Source: Saprospiraceae bacterium
GTDB taxonomy: Bacteria; Bacteroidota; Bacteroidia; Chitinophagales; Saprospiraceae
DNA length: 64,000 nucleotides
Direction of reading: 5' to 3'
Assembly: GCA_016706365.1 (NCBI GenBank)
Contig: JADJJU010000024.1
Coordinates: forward strand, 1 to 64,000
Of this stretch, positions 34,662 to 44,164 are shown one piece after another (the first letter of the stretch is position 1; the number at the start of each line of letters is the position of its first letter). Under the pieces are notes generated by a model. The model made no database searches, had not been told where the DNA came from, and saw only the letters and a list, made by a program, of their open reading frames with translations. A program made the position numbers and the translations under genes.

Positions 34662-35285
34662 CTACTTCTCCCCTTTCCTGTCATACTGACAACATTCATG
34701 CAACTTCTCATATACATCTTTATCAGCCTTTACATTTGGCGTATCGTGACCCACAGAAGCGACTTTTTGTTCGATTTGCAGCTGAGAGATTTTACTTTCA
34801 TCAAAACGCACATGTAGTTTTTGAGTCTCCTGGTTCCAGAAGGCAAAGAATATCCCAGGCAATTCATTGACTGCAGATTCAATGCGCGTTTTACACATAC
34901 CGCAATTGCCGGCTACAGGAAATATGCTCTCTTTGTATTTTTCTGCTGAAGCTGTGACTGCTGCAGCAGGTTTATATTCGTCAATCTTGCCATTTGCTCT
35001 GTGAATGCTGACTTTAGTAGCAGTATATCCGGCCTTATCGACCGTCTTCACAACTTGTTCAGGCGTGTAATTGGTCTCCGAAGGAACCAAAAACTGCATG
35101 GTGCCTCCTTCCAGGTCAATATTAAACTGGCGAATTCCCTCTACATTACGGAAGGCCTTTTCAAGACCATTGGCACAAAACGGGCAACCCATTCCATCAA
35201 CAGTAGCACGAATAGTATCTCTGCTTTGAGCAGACATTTGAAGACTCATTCCAAGTGCAAAAACTAAAACAATTATATTTCTCAT
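34662..35285 (-). CDS. Periplasmic double heavy-metal-associated (HMA) domain protein
   Basis: Signal peptide MRNIIVLVFALGMSLQMSAQ from the preferred start at 35285, then two HMA domains: DGMGCPFCANGLEKAF (CxxC motif) and AGNCGMCKTRIESAV (Cys-rich variant). They bind Cu(I) or similar soft metals. The C-terminal KDVYEKLHECCQYD resembles the CC-containing tail seen in Bacteroidota HMA proteins. About 207 residues; the frame is open to 35327 but that adds an unlikely MVVVLLFNIKNHLI. Adjacent to an outer-membrane protein and a HYC_CC_PP gene on the same strand, so it is likely part of a metal-handling operon. Confidence 0.88.
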   Translation of the reverse strand: MRNIIVLVFALGMSLQMSAQSRDTIRATVDGMGCPFCANGLEKAFRNVEGIRQFNIDLEGGTMQFLVPSETNYTPEQVVKTVDKAGYTATKVSIHRANGKIDEYKPAAAVTASAEKYKESIFPVAGNCGMCKTRIESAVNELPGIFFAFWNQETQKLHVRFDESKISQLQIEQKVASVGHDTPNVKADKDVYEKLHECCQYDRKGEK

Positions 35286-35304
35286 GATTAAATGATTTTT
35301 GATA

Positions 35305-36078
35305 TTAAATAATAAAACGACCACCAATTAAGACAGCTATATCCCGGGTAAAATGGACCGGCACCTTTTCCACAAGTGGCACCTGCAGTGAAAGGTCGAT
35401 GGTATAGCTTTTGAATGCAAACTGAATCCCCTGAGCTGCATATACTGCATGGTCATTGGATACAGGCATCCATCTTGCTTCGTATTCAAAATACAAAGTC
35501 ACCTGATTCACCGGATAAACCGGCTTTTTCAGTGGAATTCCAAATGACATTCTGGATTCCAGGTAATTGGGATGTATCTCCGAAAAATGATTGTATCCCA
35601 ATTCGCCTACAATCCCATATTTCAATGATTCGAAACCGGCCACAGCACCTACATATGTTTGAAACGCTCCCATTCCCACATGGGGTACTTCAGAAGGTCT
35701 TCCTGTAGGAAACATTTCACTGGCTTTCACAGCCATTCTGAATGTTTGGCCCATTTTGTCTTTTCTGAGAAACTGATATTTCGCCTTCAGCATCATATCG
35801 CCGGGTTTCATAGATTCTCTTCTGTCAAATCCGCTGACAGATGCAAAAGGAATTTCTACTCCCAGTTCCAGATTGCTTTTGACATTATATTCAAACATCA
35901 ATGGGACAATATGGTAATGACTTCCCTGATGTTTGAAGTATTGATAATAGGTACGAATAGTTGCTTTATTGGCTCCCAGCATGATTGGTTTATCAGTTCG
36001 GATGGGAGGTCCTTGTGCCCATGCACTGCAGGCAAACATGCTCATAACAAGGAGCAGTGTATAGTGTTGATTTTTCAT
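35305..36078 (-). CDS. Outer-membrane beta-barrel transporter-like protein
   Basis: 257 residues from MKNQHYTLLL, with a signal peptide cleaved after CSAWA. The rest is amphipathic beta-strands (ELGVEIPFASVSGF, LYFEYEARWMP) ending in an aromatic/hydrophobic strand IAVLIGGRFII, as expected for an outer-membrane barrel. It resembles the broad PF13557-type group labelled putative transporter, which commonly accompanies metal genes in Bacteroidota. The frame is open to 36138, but the internal start gives the signal peptide. 19 bases upstream of the HMA gene; presumably co-transcribed. Confidence 0.75.
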   Translation of the reverse strand: MKNQHYTLLLVMSMFACSAWAQGPPIRTDKPIMLGANKATIRTYYQYFKHQGSHYHIVPLMFEYNVKSNLELGVEIPFASVSGFDRRESMKPGDMMLKAKYQFLRKDKMGQTFRMAVKASEMFPTGRPSEVPHVGMGAFQTYVGAVAGFESLKYGIVGELGYNHFSEIHPNYLESRMSFGIPLKKPVYPVNQVTLYFEYEARWMPVSNDHAVYAAQGIQFAFKSYTIDLSLQVPLVEKVPVHFTRDIAVLIGGRFII

Positions 36079-36215
36079 TTTTTGATTCAAAGATTTGATT
36101 GAAAAGGAAAGAATATAAGGCATAAATAGCCAATCCATTCTGTCAATTTACAAACGGTGTACCATGCATTAATGTAAGATACCCTGATAATCAACAGATT
36201 ATCAGATCAAATCAT

Positions 36216-36686
36216 TCAAATCAGGAAAGTTTGCAGGCGGACCGTGATGTCAGTCCAGCTGAGCGGTGGGTGATAGTGAAGAAAATTCCACTGTTTTCCA
36301 CTAAGAGGAATTGAGAATAATAGTTCTGCTTGTGGAATAATAATATAAGCCAGCTGGATCAATTGATTCAGCTCCAGTTGAGTTCCGGACTTCAGCTCTT
36401 GCTTTACTTTTTCAAAGTCGGTTTCGTCTTCACAGCAGGATTTTTTCTCAGCTGCCATTTCTTCCAGAGCCTTAATGCAGCATGGTTTCAGGTTTTCTTT
36501 AGGTATACTGGTCAAAAGAGACAATGTATTCTGCATTTCACATCCTGCACTTCCACAACCATCTTCATGCACTGTAATCGACACATACTTCAGGTCACCT
36601 TTGCAATAGTGCTTATTGAGCGCAATACCGATACCGCTGAGGTATATGCTGGTCGCCAATAATATGTGAAGTATTTTTATCAACAT
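36216..36686 (-). CDS. HYC_CC_PP family protein
   Basis: 156 residues. The three name-giving motifs are present: NKHYC (about residue 27), a CC pair in SCCEDE (about 87) with a preceding PCC, and YHPPL near the end. An N-terminal hydrophobic helix (LIKILHILLATSIYLSG) is a signal or anchor. Ten or so cysteines make metal binding likely. These genes are typically found in Bacteroidota next to TonB receptors and HMA proteins in copper-type loci, as here. The biochemical role is not established. First gene of the minus-strand metal operon, with a TATCTTTG -7-like box (plus 36701-36708) just upstream. Confidence 0.85.
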   Translation of the reverse strand: MLIKILHILLATSIYLSGIGIALNKHYCKGDLKYVSITVHEDGCGSAGCEMQNTLSLLTSIPKENLKPCCIKALEEMAAEKKSCCEDETDFEKVKQELKSGTQLELNQLIQLAYIIIPQAELLFSIPLSGKQWNFLHYHPPLSWTDITVRLQTFLI

Positions 36687-36866
36687 TTAAATTTCTGTCA
36701 CAAAGATAATACATCCGTGAACGCTAAGTTCTAAATGTACTTGTCTTTAACAAGTTGTTATAAACTAGCCGCTCTTATTAATAATGCCCAGCAGAGAAAT
36801 ATTTCCAAAACATTCGCGTCATATTAGATCGGTTTTTAATTCTTATTGGAAAAAACTTCTAAATAC

Positions 36867-37412
36867 ATGAACAAGCTAAAGACCCTGCTTTCGCTATCGC
36901 TTTTGTTGTTAGCTTCTTTAAGTTCTTATTCACAGTATTTTAGTCGGGTTCATGAAGAATATAAGATCGTTGAGAAGGATTGTAGGATGTTGATCTACAG
37001 CATTATTTTAAATAATTTAAATAATGATCCTACAGATGATAAGTTGATAGGAACTTACTCCGTTCTTATTGGAAATGCTTGCATGGACTTTAATAATATT
37101 CCAGCTGAAATTGAATTTGTGAAATCAAAAAATGTTTATCACATAACAGTTGTCACTTCTCAATCAGAGCTCCAACCAAAACAATACAAAAACTCATTAG
37201 AAGCTGAAAAAATTACCCCCTCCTGTATTCTCATAACTACTGATTTTTGGGATGACAATGGGACTTTTGAATCCAAAAAGGATGATATAAGACTTGGAAA
37301 TCATCATTTAACTATATGGTCAGTTGATGGCGAATTTGTTGGAAATGATAAAATTTTGGATCTCATGAGATCCAAAGGTTATAATATTGAATATAGTATC
37401 AATGGAAACTAA
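36867..37412 (+). CDS. Uncharacterised secreted protein
   Basis: 181 residues from MNKLKTLLSL at 36867; a TTG 21 bases upstream could add seven residues. There is a clear signal peptide with cleavage around SSYSQ. The mature part is mixed alpha/beta with two separated cysteines (EKDCRML, GNACMDF) and a third in TPSCILI. No family recognised. It points the same way as the metal-locus receptor gene, 164 bases upstream of it, but a functional link is not shown. Confidence 0.68.
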   Translation: MNKLKTLLSLSLLLLASLSSYSQYFSRVHEEYKIVEKDCRMLIYSIILNNLNNDPTDDKLIGTYSVLIGNACMDFNNIPAEIEFVKSKNVYHITVVTSQSELQPKQYKNSLEAEKITPSCILITTDFWDDNGTFESKKDDIRLGNHHLTIWSVDGEFVGNDKILDLMRSKGYNIEYSINGN

Positions 37413-37576
37413 GGATGATCAGTAAGGAAATAATTTATCTTATTTGATTCATGCAAGTCAATAGCCTTCATAGAAACAGTTTTAATTGATATTCAATCTC
37501 CATCTGCTTTTCCATTAAAATTTTATCCACTGTATTCCTTTAAAATTCAGAACTTTGAATTTCTGAAACCAAAGTT

Positions 37577-38128
37577 TTGATACAGCGAATCGCCATCATA
37601 TTACTTTCCCTCTCCTTGTTTGCTCCTGCAATCATAACTATCTCATGTCTGAAATACCAAAAGACAAAAGTCAGAAAGCAGGTGAAAAGGATCATTATGG
37701 AAGGGGCCAGTCAGCATGAATTAGTTGCGTTTACTTTTCATCTGAAAGATACTTCGACTCTGCTCAAATGGGAACATTCCAAAGAGTTTGAGTACAATCA
37801 ACAGATGTATGATATAGTAGAAAGGACGTATCTGGGAGATTCAGTTACTTACCTCTGCTGGTGGGATCATGCGGAAACCGCACTGAATAAAGAACTTGCA
37901 GCGACTGTATTTAATATGCTAAAGCAGAATCCTGTTAAATCCAGGGCGCAGGATAAATGGCTGACTTTTTACAAATCGCTTTTTTGCCCAACCAATGAAT
38001 ATGCCTCATTTAAGCAATTTGATATCAGTTCAGATAATCCATTTACTTATTTAAGATATGGCATTTGCAATGCTATTGTACCTGGTACAATGGCATTGCC
38101 ATTACTTTATTACAAAACTTATAAATCA
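37577..38128 (+). CDS. Small periplasmic protein fused in frame to the following TonB receptor
   Basis: A TTG at 37577 opens a frame that runs without a stop into the TonB receptor. Its first 184 residues look like a separate protein. An N-terminal hydrophobic helix (MIQRIAIILLSLSLFAPA) is followed by KTKVRKQVKRIIMEG and then LLKWEHSKEFEYNQQMYDIV, where WEHSKEF and MYDIV are its most distinctive words. I recall similar stand-alone ~190-residue proteins beside HYC_CC_PP and TonB genes in Bacteroidota, which is memory rather than a search result. Here the stop codon is missing, either genuinely lost or lost by a base error. See the receptor entry. Confidence 0.65.
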
Positions 38129-40540
38129 ATGAAATCAGGAATTTTATTGTTTTTTATATGGGGATTTACATACACATTAACTGCACAAACCATTATTGTT
38201 AAAGATCAGGAATCACAACAGCCTGTAGAATTGGCAGTATTAACCAGTGAGGAACCCAGACGATCCGCTACTACCAATGCCATAGGTCAGGCTGATATTT
38301 CAGGCTTTGCAGGCTCAGATGTGATTGTAATAACTGCGCTGGGATACCAATCCATGATTATCAGCTATGATCAACTTTCCAGAGATGGATTTAATATTTC
38401 ATTGCAATCATCGGGATTAAACCTTGAGACAGTTGTGGTGACAGGCAGTAGATGGAGACAAAAGTCGGGCGAAGTTCCTTCCAAAATCATTGCCATCTCA
38501 GCCCGGGAAATAGCACTGCAGAATCCTCAGACTGCTGCAGATCTGTTGGGCATTTCAGGTAAAGTATTTATCCAGAAAAGCCAGCAGGGCGGTGGAAGTC
38601 CCATGATCAGGGGATTCGCTACAAACAGGTTGCTTTATTCTGTAGATGGAGTGCGAATGAATTCTGCTATTTTCAGATCAGGAAATATTCAGAATGTGAT
38701 CAATTTGGATCCTTTTGCCACAGAAAGTACGGAGGTGCTTTTCGGACCCGGCTCGGTGATTTATGGAAGTGATGCCATTGGTGGAGTGATGAGCTTCCAG
38801 ACACTGAATCCAAAGTTTTCTCTGGATGAAAAGCCACTGATAAGCGGAAAGTTTGTGACCCGCTATTCTTCTGCAAATTCCGAAAAAACAGGACATTTCG
38901 ATGTCAATATCGGATGGAAAAAATGGTCATTACTCAGCAGTATCAGCTCCTGGAATTATGATCATCTTCGTCAGGGAAATTATGGTCCTGAAGATTATAT
39001 CAAACCATATTTTGTGCTGAGACAGAATGACACAGATGTGGTAATCACTCAGGATGATCCCTTGCTACAAATTCCTTCAGCTTACCGGCAGATGAATGTT
39101 ATGCAGAAAATTCGCTTTTCTCCCAATGAAAAGTGGGATTTCCAGTACGGATATCATTTTTCCAATACTTCACCCTATGGTCGATATGACAGGCATAATA
39201 GGGTGCGTAACGGAACTGCCAGGCATGCGGAATGGAATTATGGGCCGCAATTATGGCAGATGCATAATTTAAATATTACCCATAGTGGAGCAAATGTAGC
39301 TTATGATCAGCTTAGCTTGAGAATTGCCCAACAAACATTTAAAGAAAGTCGTATCGATCGCAATCTGAATAGTGTTGATAGGAATACTCAAACAGAAAAA
39401 GTGCTGGCTTATTCAGCAAATCTGGATTTTACAAAAAAGACTTCTGCTTCCAATACACTTTTCTATGGATTCGAATATGTGCTCAATGATGTGGAATCAA
39501 GTGGCATGTTGACTGATATCAGCAACGGAGTAGAGACAGTCGGAGCATCGAGATACCCAAGTGCTGCCTGGACCTCCATGGCAATTTACATCAACGACGC
39601 TTACAATCTCACACAGAAACTAACTTTACAAGGAGGAATGAGATATAATCACATTTTCATGGAGGCCGATTTCAGCAATAATCTTCCTTTCTTCCCATTT
39701 CCATTTAGCACAGCAAGTATCAACAATGGCAATCTGACGGGAAGTATTGGAGCTGTTTTCAAACCTTCAGAAAGCTGGGTGTTAAGTACTAATTTGGGTA
39801 CAGCATTCAGATCTCCAAATGTGGATGATCTGGGAAAGGTATTTGATTCTGAACCCGGAACAGTAACTGTTCCCAATCCTGATCTGAAACCTGAATACGC
39901 TTATAATGCAGACCTGGGCATCGCTAAAGTTTTCGGCAATCGGCTCAAGATTGATCTGACAGGCTTTTACACTGTCCTGCAGAATGCATTGGTGCGCAGA
40001 AATTATACTCTGAATGGACAAGACAGTTTACTGTATTTGGGAGAAATGGCCCGAGTTCAGGCCATCCAGAATGCAGCTGTGGCAAATGTGTACGGTCTGC
40101 AGGCAGGATTAGAGTGGAAAATCGGCGGAGGATTCACTTTCTCCTCAGATTTAAATATTCAGATCGGTGAAGAAGAACTGGACGATGGCACAATCAGTAC
40201 CTCAAGACACGCTGCACCGATGTTCGGCGTCTCAAGACTGGAGTTCAAGGCAGGAAAACTGAGTCTCCAATTGTATTCCATGTATCAGGCAGAAAGAAAA
40301 TTTGAAGACCTCCCGCAGGAAGAAAAGTCCAAGGACGAAATTTATGCCAAAGACGCCAATGGCAATAATTATGCTCCATCCTGGTATACCCTGAATTTTA
40401 AAGCGATGTATCAGCTCTCCGACACTTTTTCAATCTCCACGGGACTAGAAAATCTGACAGATCAGCGATACCGGCCCTTCAGTTCGGGTATTTCTGCACC
40501 CGGAATCAATTTTATGATTTCTTTGAAAGCAGGATTTTAG
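38129..40540 (+). CDS. TonB-dependent outer-membrane receptor of the metal locus
   Basis: The receptor proper starts at ATG 38129 with its own signal peptide (MKSGILLFFIWGFTYTLTAQ) and is 803 residues. It has a carboxypeptidase-like (CarboxypepD_reg) domain at ~22-100. The plug follows, with VVTGSRW, QKSQQGGGSPMIRGFATNRLL and VLFGPGSVIYGSDAIGGVM, then a 22-strand barrel. The C-terminal end is YRPFSSGISAPGINFMISLKAGF. The MIRGF/YGSDAIGG plug type is shared with heme/siderophore and CopA-like receptors; copper or another metal is inferred from neighbours. The frame is continuous with the upstream 184 residues, giving a 987-codon ORF. Confidence 0.9.
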   Translation: MKSGILLFFIWGFTYTLTAQTIIVKDQESQQPVELAVLTSEEPRRSATTNAIGQADISGFAGSDVIVITALGYQSMIISYDQLSRDGFNISLQSSGLNLETVVVTGSRWRQKSGEVPSKIIAISAREIALQNPQTAADLLGISGKVFIQKSQQGGGSPMIRGFATNRLLYSVDGVRMNSAIFRSGNIQNVINLDPFATESTEVLFGPGSVIYGSDAIGGVMSFQTLNPKFSLDEKPLISGKFVTRYSSANSEKTGHFDVNIGWKKWSLLSSISSWNYDHLRQGNYGPEDYIKPYFVLRQNDTDVVITQDDPLLQIPSAYRQMNVMQKIRFSPNEKWDFQYGYHFSNTSPYGRYDRHNRVRNGTARHAEWNYGPQLWQMHNLNITHSGANVAYDQLSLRIAQQTFKESRIDRNLNSVDRNTQTEKVLAYSANLDFTKKTSASNTLFYGFEYVLNDVESSGMLTDISNGVETVGASRYPSAAWTSMAIYINDAYNLTQKLTLQGGMRYNHIFMEADFSNNLPFFPFPFSTASINNGNLTGSIGAVFKPSESWVLSTNLGTAFRSPNVDDLGKVFDSEPGTVTVPNPDLKPEYAYNADLGIAKVFGNRLKIDLTGFYTVLQNALVRRNYTLNGQDSLLYLGEMARVQAIQNAAVANVYGLQAGLEWKIGGGFTFSSDLNIQIGEEELDDGTISTSRHAAPMFGVSRLEFKAGKLSLQLYSMYQAERKFEDLPQEEKSKDEIYAKDANGNNYAPSWYTLNFKAMYQLSDTFSISTGLENLTDQRYRPFSSGISAPGINFMISLKAGF

Positions 40541-40571
40541 TTGTGTCTAAACAGGCTATTGTCGTAGCACG

Positions 40572-40644
40572 GGTGACGTCCCTTCCGGACTCCGTCCTGG
40601 AAGGGGTGACGTGTTTTGCCTTCGGCAAAAGGTGAAGGTGACGT
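40572..40644 (+). repeat. GTGACGT-hairpin array, copy C (3' of TonB receptor)
   Basis: Units GGTGACGT at 40572, 40605 and 40637 (the last preceded by a short GGTGAA spacer) alternate with hairpins CCCTTCC/GGAAGGG and TTTTGCC/GGCAAAA. It begins 31 bases after the receptor stop. The repeat word here is GTGACGT rather than GTGATGT. Confidence 0.7.
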
Positions 40645-40700
40645 CCTGCGATAATTGTTCTCACTCCATATCACCTTGGTGTTCCTCACCCACTACTTAC

Positions 40701-40751
40701 GATGGTCTAAGTCTGCGACTTAGATCCCATATTTCATGAATTTTTAATTCA
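40701..40751. repeat. 51-base duplicated intergenic element, copy 1
   Basis: Starts GATGGTCTAAGTC, forms a hairpin GTCTAAGTC/GACTTAGATC, and continues with CCCATATTTCATGAATTTTT. Copy 2 at 44011-44061 differs at a single base in the loop. Both copies follow a TonB receptor gene and a hairpin array. Confidence 0.8.
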
Positions 40752-40780
40752 TAGATGATAAATCCACCTCTAAACACAAA

Positions 40781-40940
40781 ATGGCTGCTCATTGGCTGTT
40801 TCAACTCAAACTCAAAACTCCCAACCGGCTGTTCGCCAACAGCAAAAGGCCAAAAGCCAACAGCTGACTGCTCAGGCTGTTCAGCCATTGGCCAATGGCG
40901 AGAAGCCAGTAGATGCTGTTCAATTGGCTGTTTCATCGTG
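40781..40940. repeat. Cluster of AACAGCC heptad arrays
   Basis: Overlapping GGCTGTT...AACAGC blocks in both orientations between the two receptor genes. Open frames across this region (for example 40755-41147) are repeat-derived and not genes. Confidence 0.55.
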
Positions 40941-41146
40941 AGGCACCCTGCGCGAGCTGCACGACCTGCGGCTCATAATTCATCTCTCATAATTCATAAC
41001 TTCTACACTGGCTGTTCCATTTTCCCCTTTACCCTTTCAACTTTCCATTATCTTAAAATCCTCTTAGAATCCACCTTTCCTCTTCATCAAATACCATCAA
41101 AAGCAACCAAGCCCTTACCTTTGCAGCTCCAATCAGATTATCACTA

Positions 41147-43807
41147 ATGAAATATAAATTATTACTTCTCTTCATATTATTCAATGTCTTCGCTTTCACC
41201 CAAAGCCTGAATGCTCAACAAATCACTATTTTAGAGGGCCAGATATTCTCCGCAGATCACAATGAACCTATCGCAAGTGCCCTGATTTTTACCGAAAATA
41301 ATAAGGCACATTATGCGGATGAGAAAGGTCATTTTAAACTGGAAGTACCCAGCGGAAAGTTACATCTGACCATTGAATCTTTGGGATTTGAAAGCTATGA
41401 ATATAAAATCCAAAATCTTGCTCCCGGGAAACTAGATCTTGGGAAAATCGAACTTCAAGAGAAAGCTACATTTCTGAGAGAGGTTCAGGTAAGCGCTGCA
41501 CAATTGCCATTCCGGAGTTCATTTGAAGGGACAAACTATTATATCAGTCCCAAATTGCTTAAGGATATGCAGCCCATTTCGACTGAAGAGGCATTGAAAA
41601 TGATTCCCGGAGTAAATGTTCTTGGAGATATGGGCCTTTCCAATCGTCTGAATGTGAGTATTCGTGGTTCCTGGGGACGCAGATCTGAAAAAGTGCTGAT
41701 GATGGAAGATGGTTCGCCCATCTCAACTGCTCCATACACAGCACCTGGTATTTATTACAATCCCATCAGTGACAGAATCGACGCCATAGAAGTGTATACC
41801 GGTGCAGACATTCTGAAATATGGTCCTAATAATATGTTTGGAATCATCAATTATATTTCTCCAAAACCACCTCAGCAGCCCGGTCTTCGTGCCAAAATTG
41901 TGGGTGGACAGAGAGGCTATTTCACTGGCTTGCTTTCATATGGTGGAACATGGAATAAAGTAGGCACATTGGTCGAAGCAGTTTATAAAAGATTTGACGG
42001 ATTTACCCAAAATTCATCTGTCGATATGATCAATCTGAATGCTAAAATATTCGCAGAATTGGCTGAAAATCAATCGCTTTATTTCAAGATCAGCGGCCAA
42101 TTTGAGGGTAATCAGGCAACGCTGAGTTCCATTACTCCATTGACTTACAAATTGGATCCTACCCAGAATCCATTTGATGCAGACAGATTTACTATGCACC
42201 GTTATGGGCTTGATATCATCCATAAATGGCTGGCAGGAACAAACATGAGCCTTACGACAAAAATATATGCATCTGATTTTGCAAGGGACTGGTGGAGGCA
42301 GAATACAACGCTCATTCCTGCAGCAGATGTAAGGGCATATGTGGGAGAAAATATTTTTTCTGACAGATATTCTTATTTGGAAGGTCAAAGCGTTGGAGCA
42401 GAAGATTTTGTGCGCGTAGGCAGAATCCGCAACGGCAGAGAATCGACTGCTGATAGCCGCTGGCATTTTACGGTAGCCGGAGGAGAAGAGACTTTTCAAA
42501 AAGAATGGAAAGGCTCCGATATCTGGAGTAATAGTCTTGAAGCGCAGTTGAAATTATATTCTGAGACATATAAAGATATGGTCTTGACTGCTGATTCGAG
42601 CAGATGGGCAAGAAGTGGAACATTTACCACGGATCTGGCTTATTCATTAAGATCAGTTTCAGGATATATCAGAGATCAATTTCAATGGAAACAATTTCAG
42701 CTTACTCCAATCTTAAGATTTGAGCAGGTGTGGATGGACAGAGTAGATCGTCTCGCCGGCTCGATAGACCCCAATTCGGGCGGCGAGGAATCTGCTTCCA
42801 GAGTAAACAGTTATAATATTCTCCAGCCCGGTGTGACTCTGGCGTATCAGGTCAATCAGGTCAAAGTATTTGGAAGTGTATATCGTGGTTACATAGCTCC
42901 ATCCAAGTATTTCGCATTTCTGGTGGAGAGGGATGGAGTATTGGTTCCACCGGATTTTGGTGACGCAAGTAATATCCAGCCCGAAATCAGTCTCAACTCA
43001 GAATTGGGTATACGTGGAGAATTATTAGATGGCAGATTGAGCGGGCAATTTGCAGTGTTCAACAATCGAATCCGCAATTTCTATCTCGCTGGGTGGAATG
43101 AGTATTTCGATAAACTCGGAGTCATCAATATCAGAGGATTGGAGGCATCACTGAGATTTGATCTTTTGCCGAAGTTAAGTGAGCACAAAATCAGTATTCA
43201 GCCAAATATCACATTGCTTCAAACAGGTATTATCAGTGGGGAAATGATTGACAGGCATTTATTTACTCAGGTTGTTCACAATACTGCAACCCGGAATGAA
43301 TTTATAGAAAAAGTAAATGCAAATCCTGAGGGATACCGTGTATATGTAAGAGATGGCCAGGGTACAGAGCAGTTACTGAACCGCCCTCTCACTGAAGCGG
43401 ATCTTTCGCAAATCAGCAGAACAGTTTACAAATTCGGTGAAGGTGGCATTGAAAATGCAACAGCTCCTTATTCACCTGAAGTGGCATTTTTCCTGAATGT
43501 TTCTTATTCCTTCAGAAAATTCACATTTGGCCTCAGCTACAATCGCATTGGAGAACAATATGCAGAATTTGCCAATTTCAGCAACGAATCTTCTGATGGA
43601 GCAATAGGCAAAATTCCGGCTTATCACACATTCGATTTCAATATCAACTACGATTTCATACTTGCAAAAACCCGCTGCTCGGTCTTCCTTGTGGGTAAAA
43701 ACATCGGCAACGACATATTTCTGGCCTCCCGCCTCAATCGCGGACAGTCTGGTATCATGCCTGGTGGATTCAGGCAGGTGAATGCAGGGATTAATTTGGT
43801 GTTTTGA
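41147..43807 (+). CDS. FecA-like TonB-dependent siderophore receptor
   Basis: 886 residues. Signal peptide MKYKLLLLFILFNVFAFTQS, then a CarboxypepD_reg-like domain at ~28-105 (ILEGQIFSADHNEPIASA). The plug has SIRGSWGRRSEKVLMMEDG, SPISTAPYTAPGIYYNPISD and ADILKYGPNNMFGIINYISP. That layout matches FecA (ferric citrate) receptors, where RYGPQN-GGIINF follows the DGIP-PYGQP segment. The 22-strand barrel ends GIMPGGFRQVNAGINLVF. Substrate is probably a ferric chelate. Start ATG 41147, with a TACCTTTG -7-like box at 41116-41123. No fecIR-type sigma/anti-sigma pair next to it. Confidence 0.9.
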   Translation: MKYKLLLLFILFNVFAFTQSLNAQQITILEGQIFSADHNEPIASALIFTENNKAHYADEKGHFKLEVPSGKLHLTIESLGFESYEYKIQNLAPGKLDLGKIELQEKATFLREVQVSAAQLPFRSSFEGTNYYISPKLLKDMQPISTEEALKMIPGVNVLGDMGLSNRLNVSIRGSWGRRSEKVLMMEDGSPISTAPYTAPGIYYNPISDRIDAIEVYTGADILKYGPNNMFGIINYISPKPPQQPGLRAKIVGGQRGYFTGLLSYGGTWNKVGTLVEAVYKRFDGFTQNSSVDMINLNAKIFAELAENQSLYFKISGQFEGNQATLSSITPLTYKLDPTQNPFDADRFTMHRYGLDIIHKWLAGTNMSLTTKIYASDFARDWWRQNTTLIPAADVRAYVGENIFSDRYSYLEGQSVGAEDFVRVGRIRNGRESTADSRWHFTVAGGEETFQKEWKGSDIWSNSLEAQLKLYSETYKDMVLTADSSRWARSGTFTTDLAYSLRSVSGYIRDQFQWKQFQLTPILRFEQVWMDRVDRLAGSIDPNSGGEESASRVNSYNILQPGVTLAYQVNQVKVFGSVYRGYIAPSKYFAFLVERDGVLVPPDFGDASNIQPEISLNSELGIRGELLDGRLSGQFAVFNNRIRNFYLAGWNEYFDKLGVINIRGLEASLRFDLLPKLSEHKISIQPNITLLQTGIISGEMIDRHLFTQVVHNTATRNEFIEKVNANPEGYRVYVRDGQGTEQLLNRPLTEADLSQISRTVYKFGEGGIENATAPYSPEVAFFLNVSYSFRKFTFGLSYNRIGEQYAEFANFSNESSDGAIGKIPAYHTFDFNINYDFILAKTRCSVFLVGKNIGNDIFLASRLNRGQSGIMPGGFRQVNAGINLVF

Positions 43808-43880
43808 GTTAAATCGCAATTTCTACAGCTAAAAACAGCTTTCCCCTTGCTGCTTCTTACCAGCTGACATTGTAAACACG

Positions 43881-43944
43881 GGTGAGGTCTTGCTGCGCAG
43901 CGCTTGCAAGGTGACATCTTTTAGCTGGCACCAAAAGGTGACAG
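43881..43944 (+). repeat. GTGAnnT-hairpin array, copy D (3' of FecA-like receptor)
   Basis: GGTGAGGT (43881), GTGACAT (43911) and GGTGACA (43937) separated by hairpins CTTGC/GCAAG and CTTTT/AAAAG. The first spacer, CTTGCTGCGCagcgCTTGCAAG, is homologous to the first spacer of copy B (tgtt in place of agcg). Confidence 0.65.
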
Positions 43945-44010
43945 CTAGCGCTTACTACTGGCAGGCAAGTACTGCTCTTTCGTCGAGGATCGTCCCCCAT
44001 CCCTATCTTC

Positions 44011-44061
44011 GATGGTCTAAGTCTCCGACTTAGATCCCATATTTCATGAATTTTTAATTCA
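44011..44061. repeat. 51-base duplicated intergenic element, copy 2
   Basis: Same as 40701-40751 except C for G in the hairpin loop. It is followed by a loosely similar AATTCACC...ACACAAAA tail. Confidence 0.8.
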
Positions 44062-44164
44062 TTTACGACAAATTCACCACCAGACACAAAAATGCTGTTA
44101 TCGATTAACCGATTCACCAATTAACCGATTCACACCCACTGGCACAACTGCCACCCATTGCTTC

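Noticed and set aside
40755..41147. 130-codon plus-strand ORF upstream of the FecA-like receptor
   Set aside because: It spans AACAGCC heptad arrays and AT-rich promoter sequence; the residues are repeat-derived.
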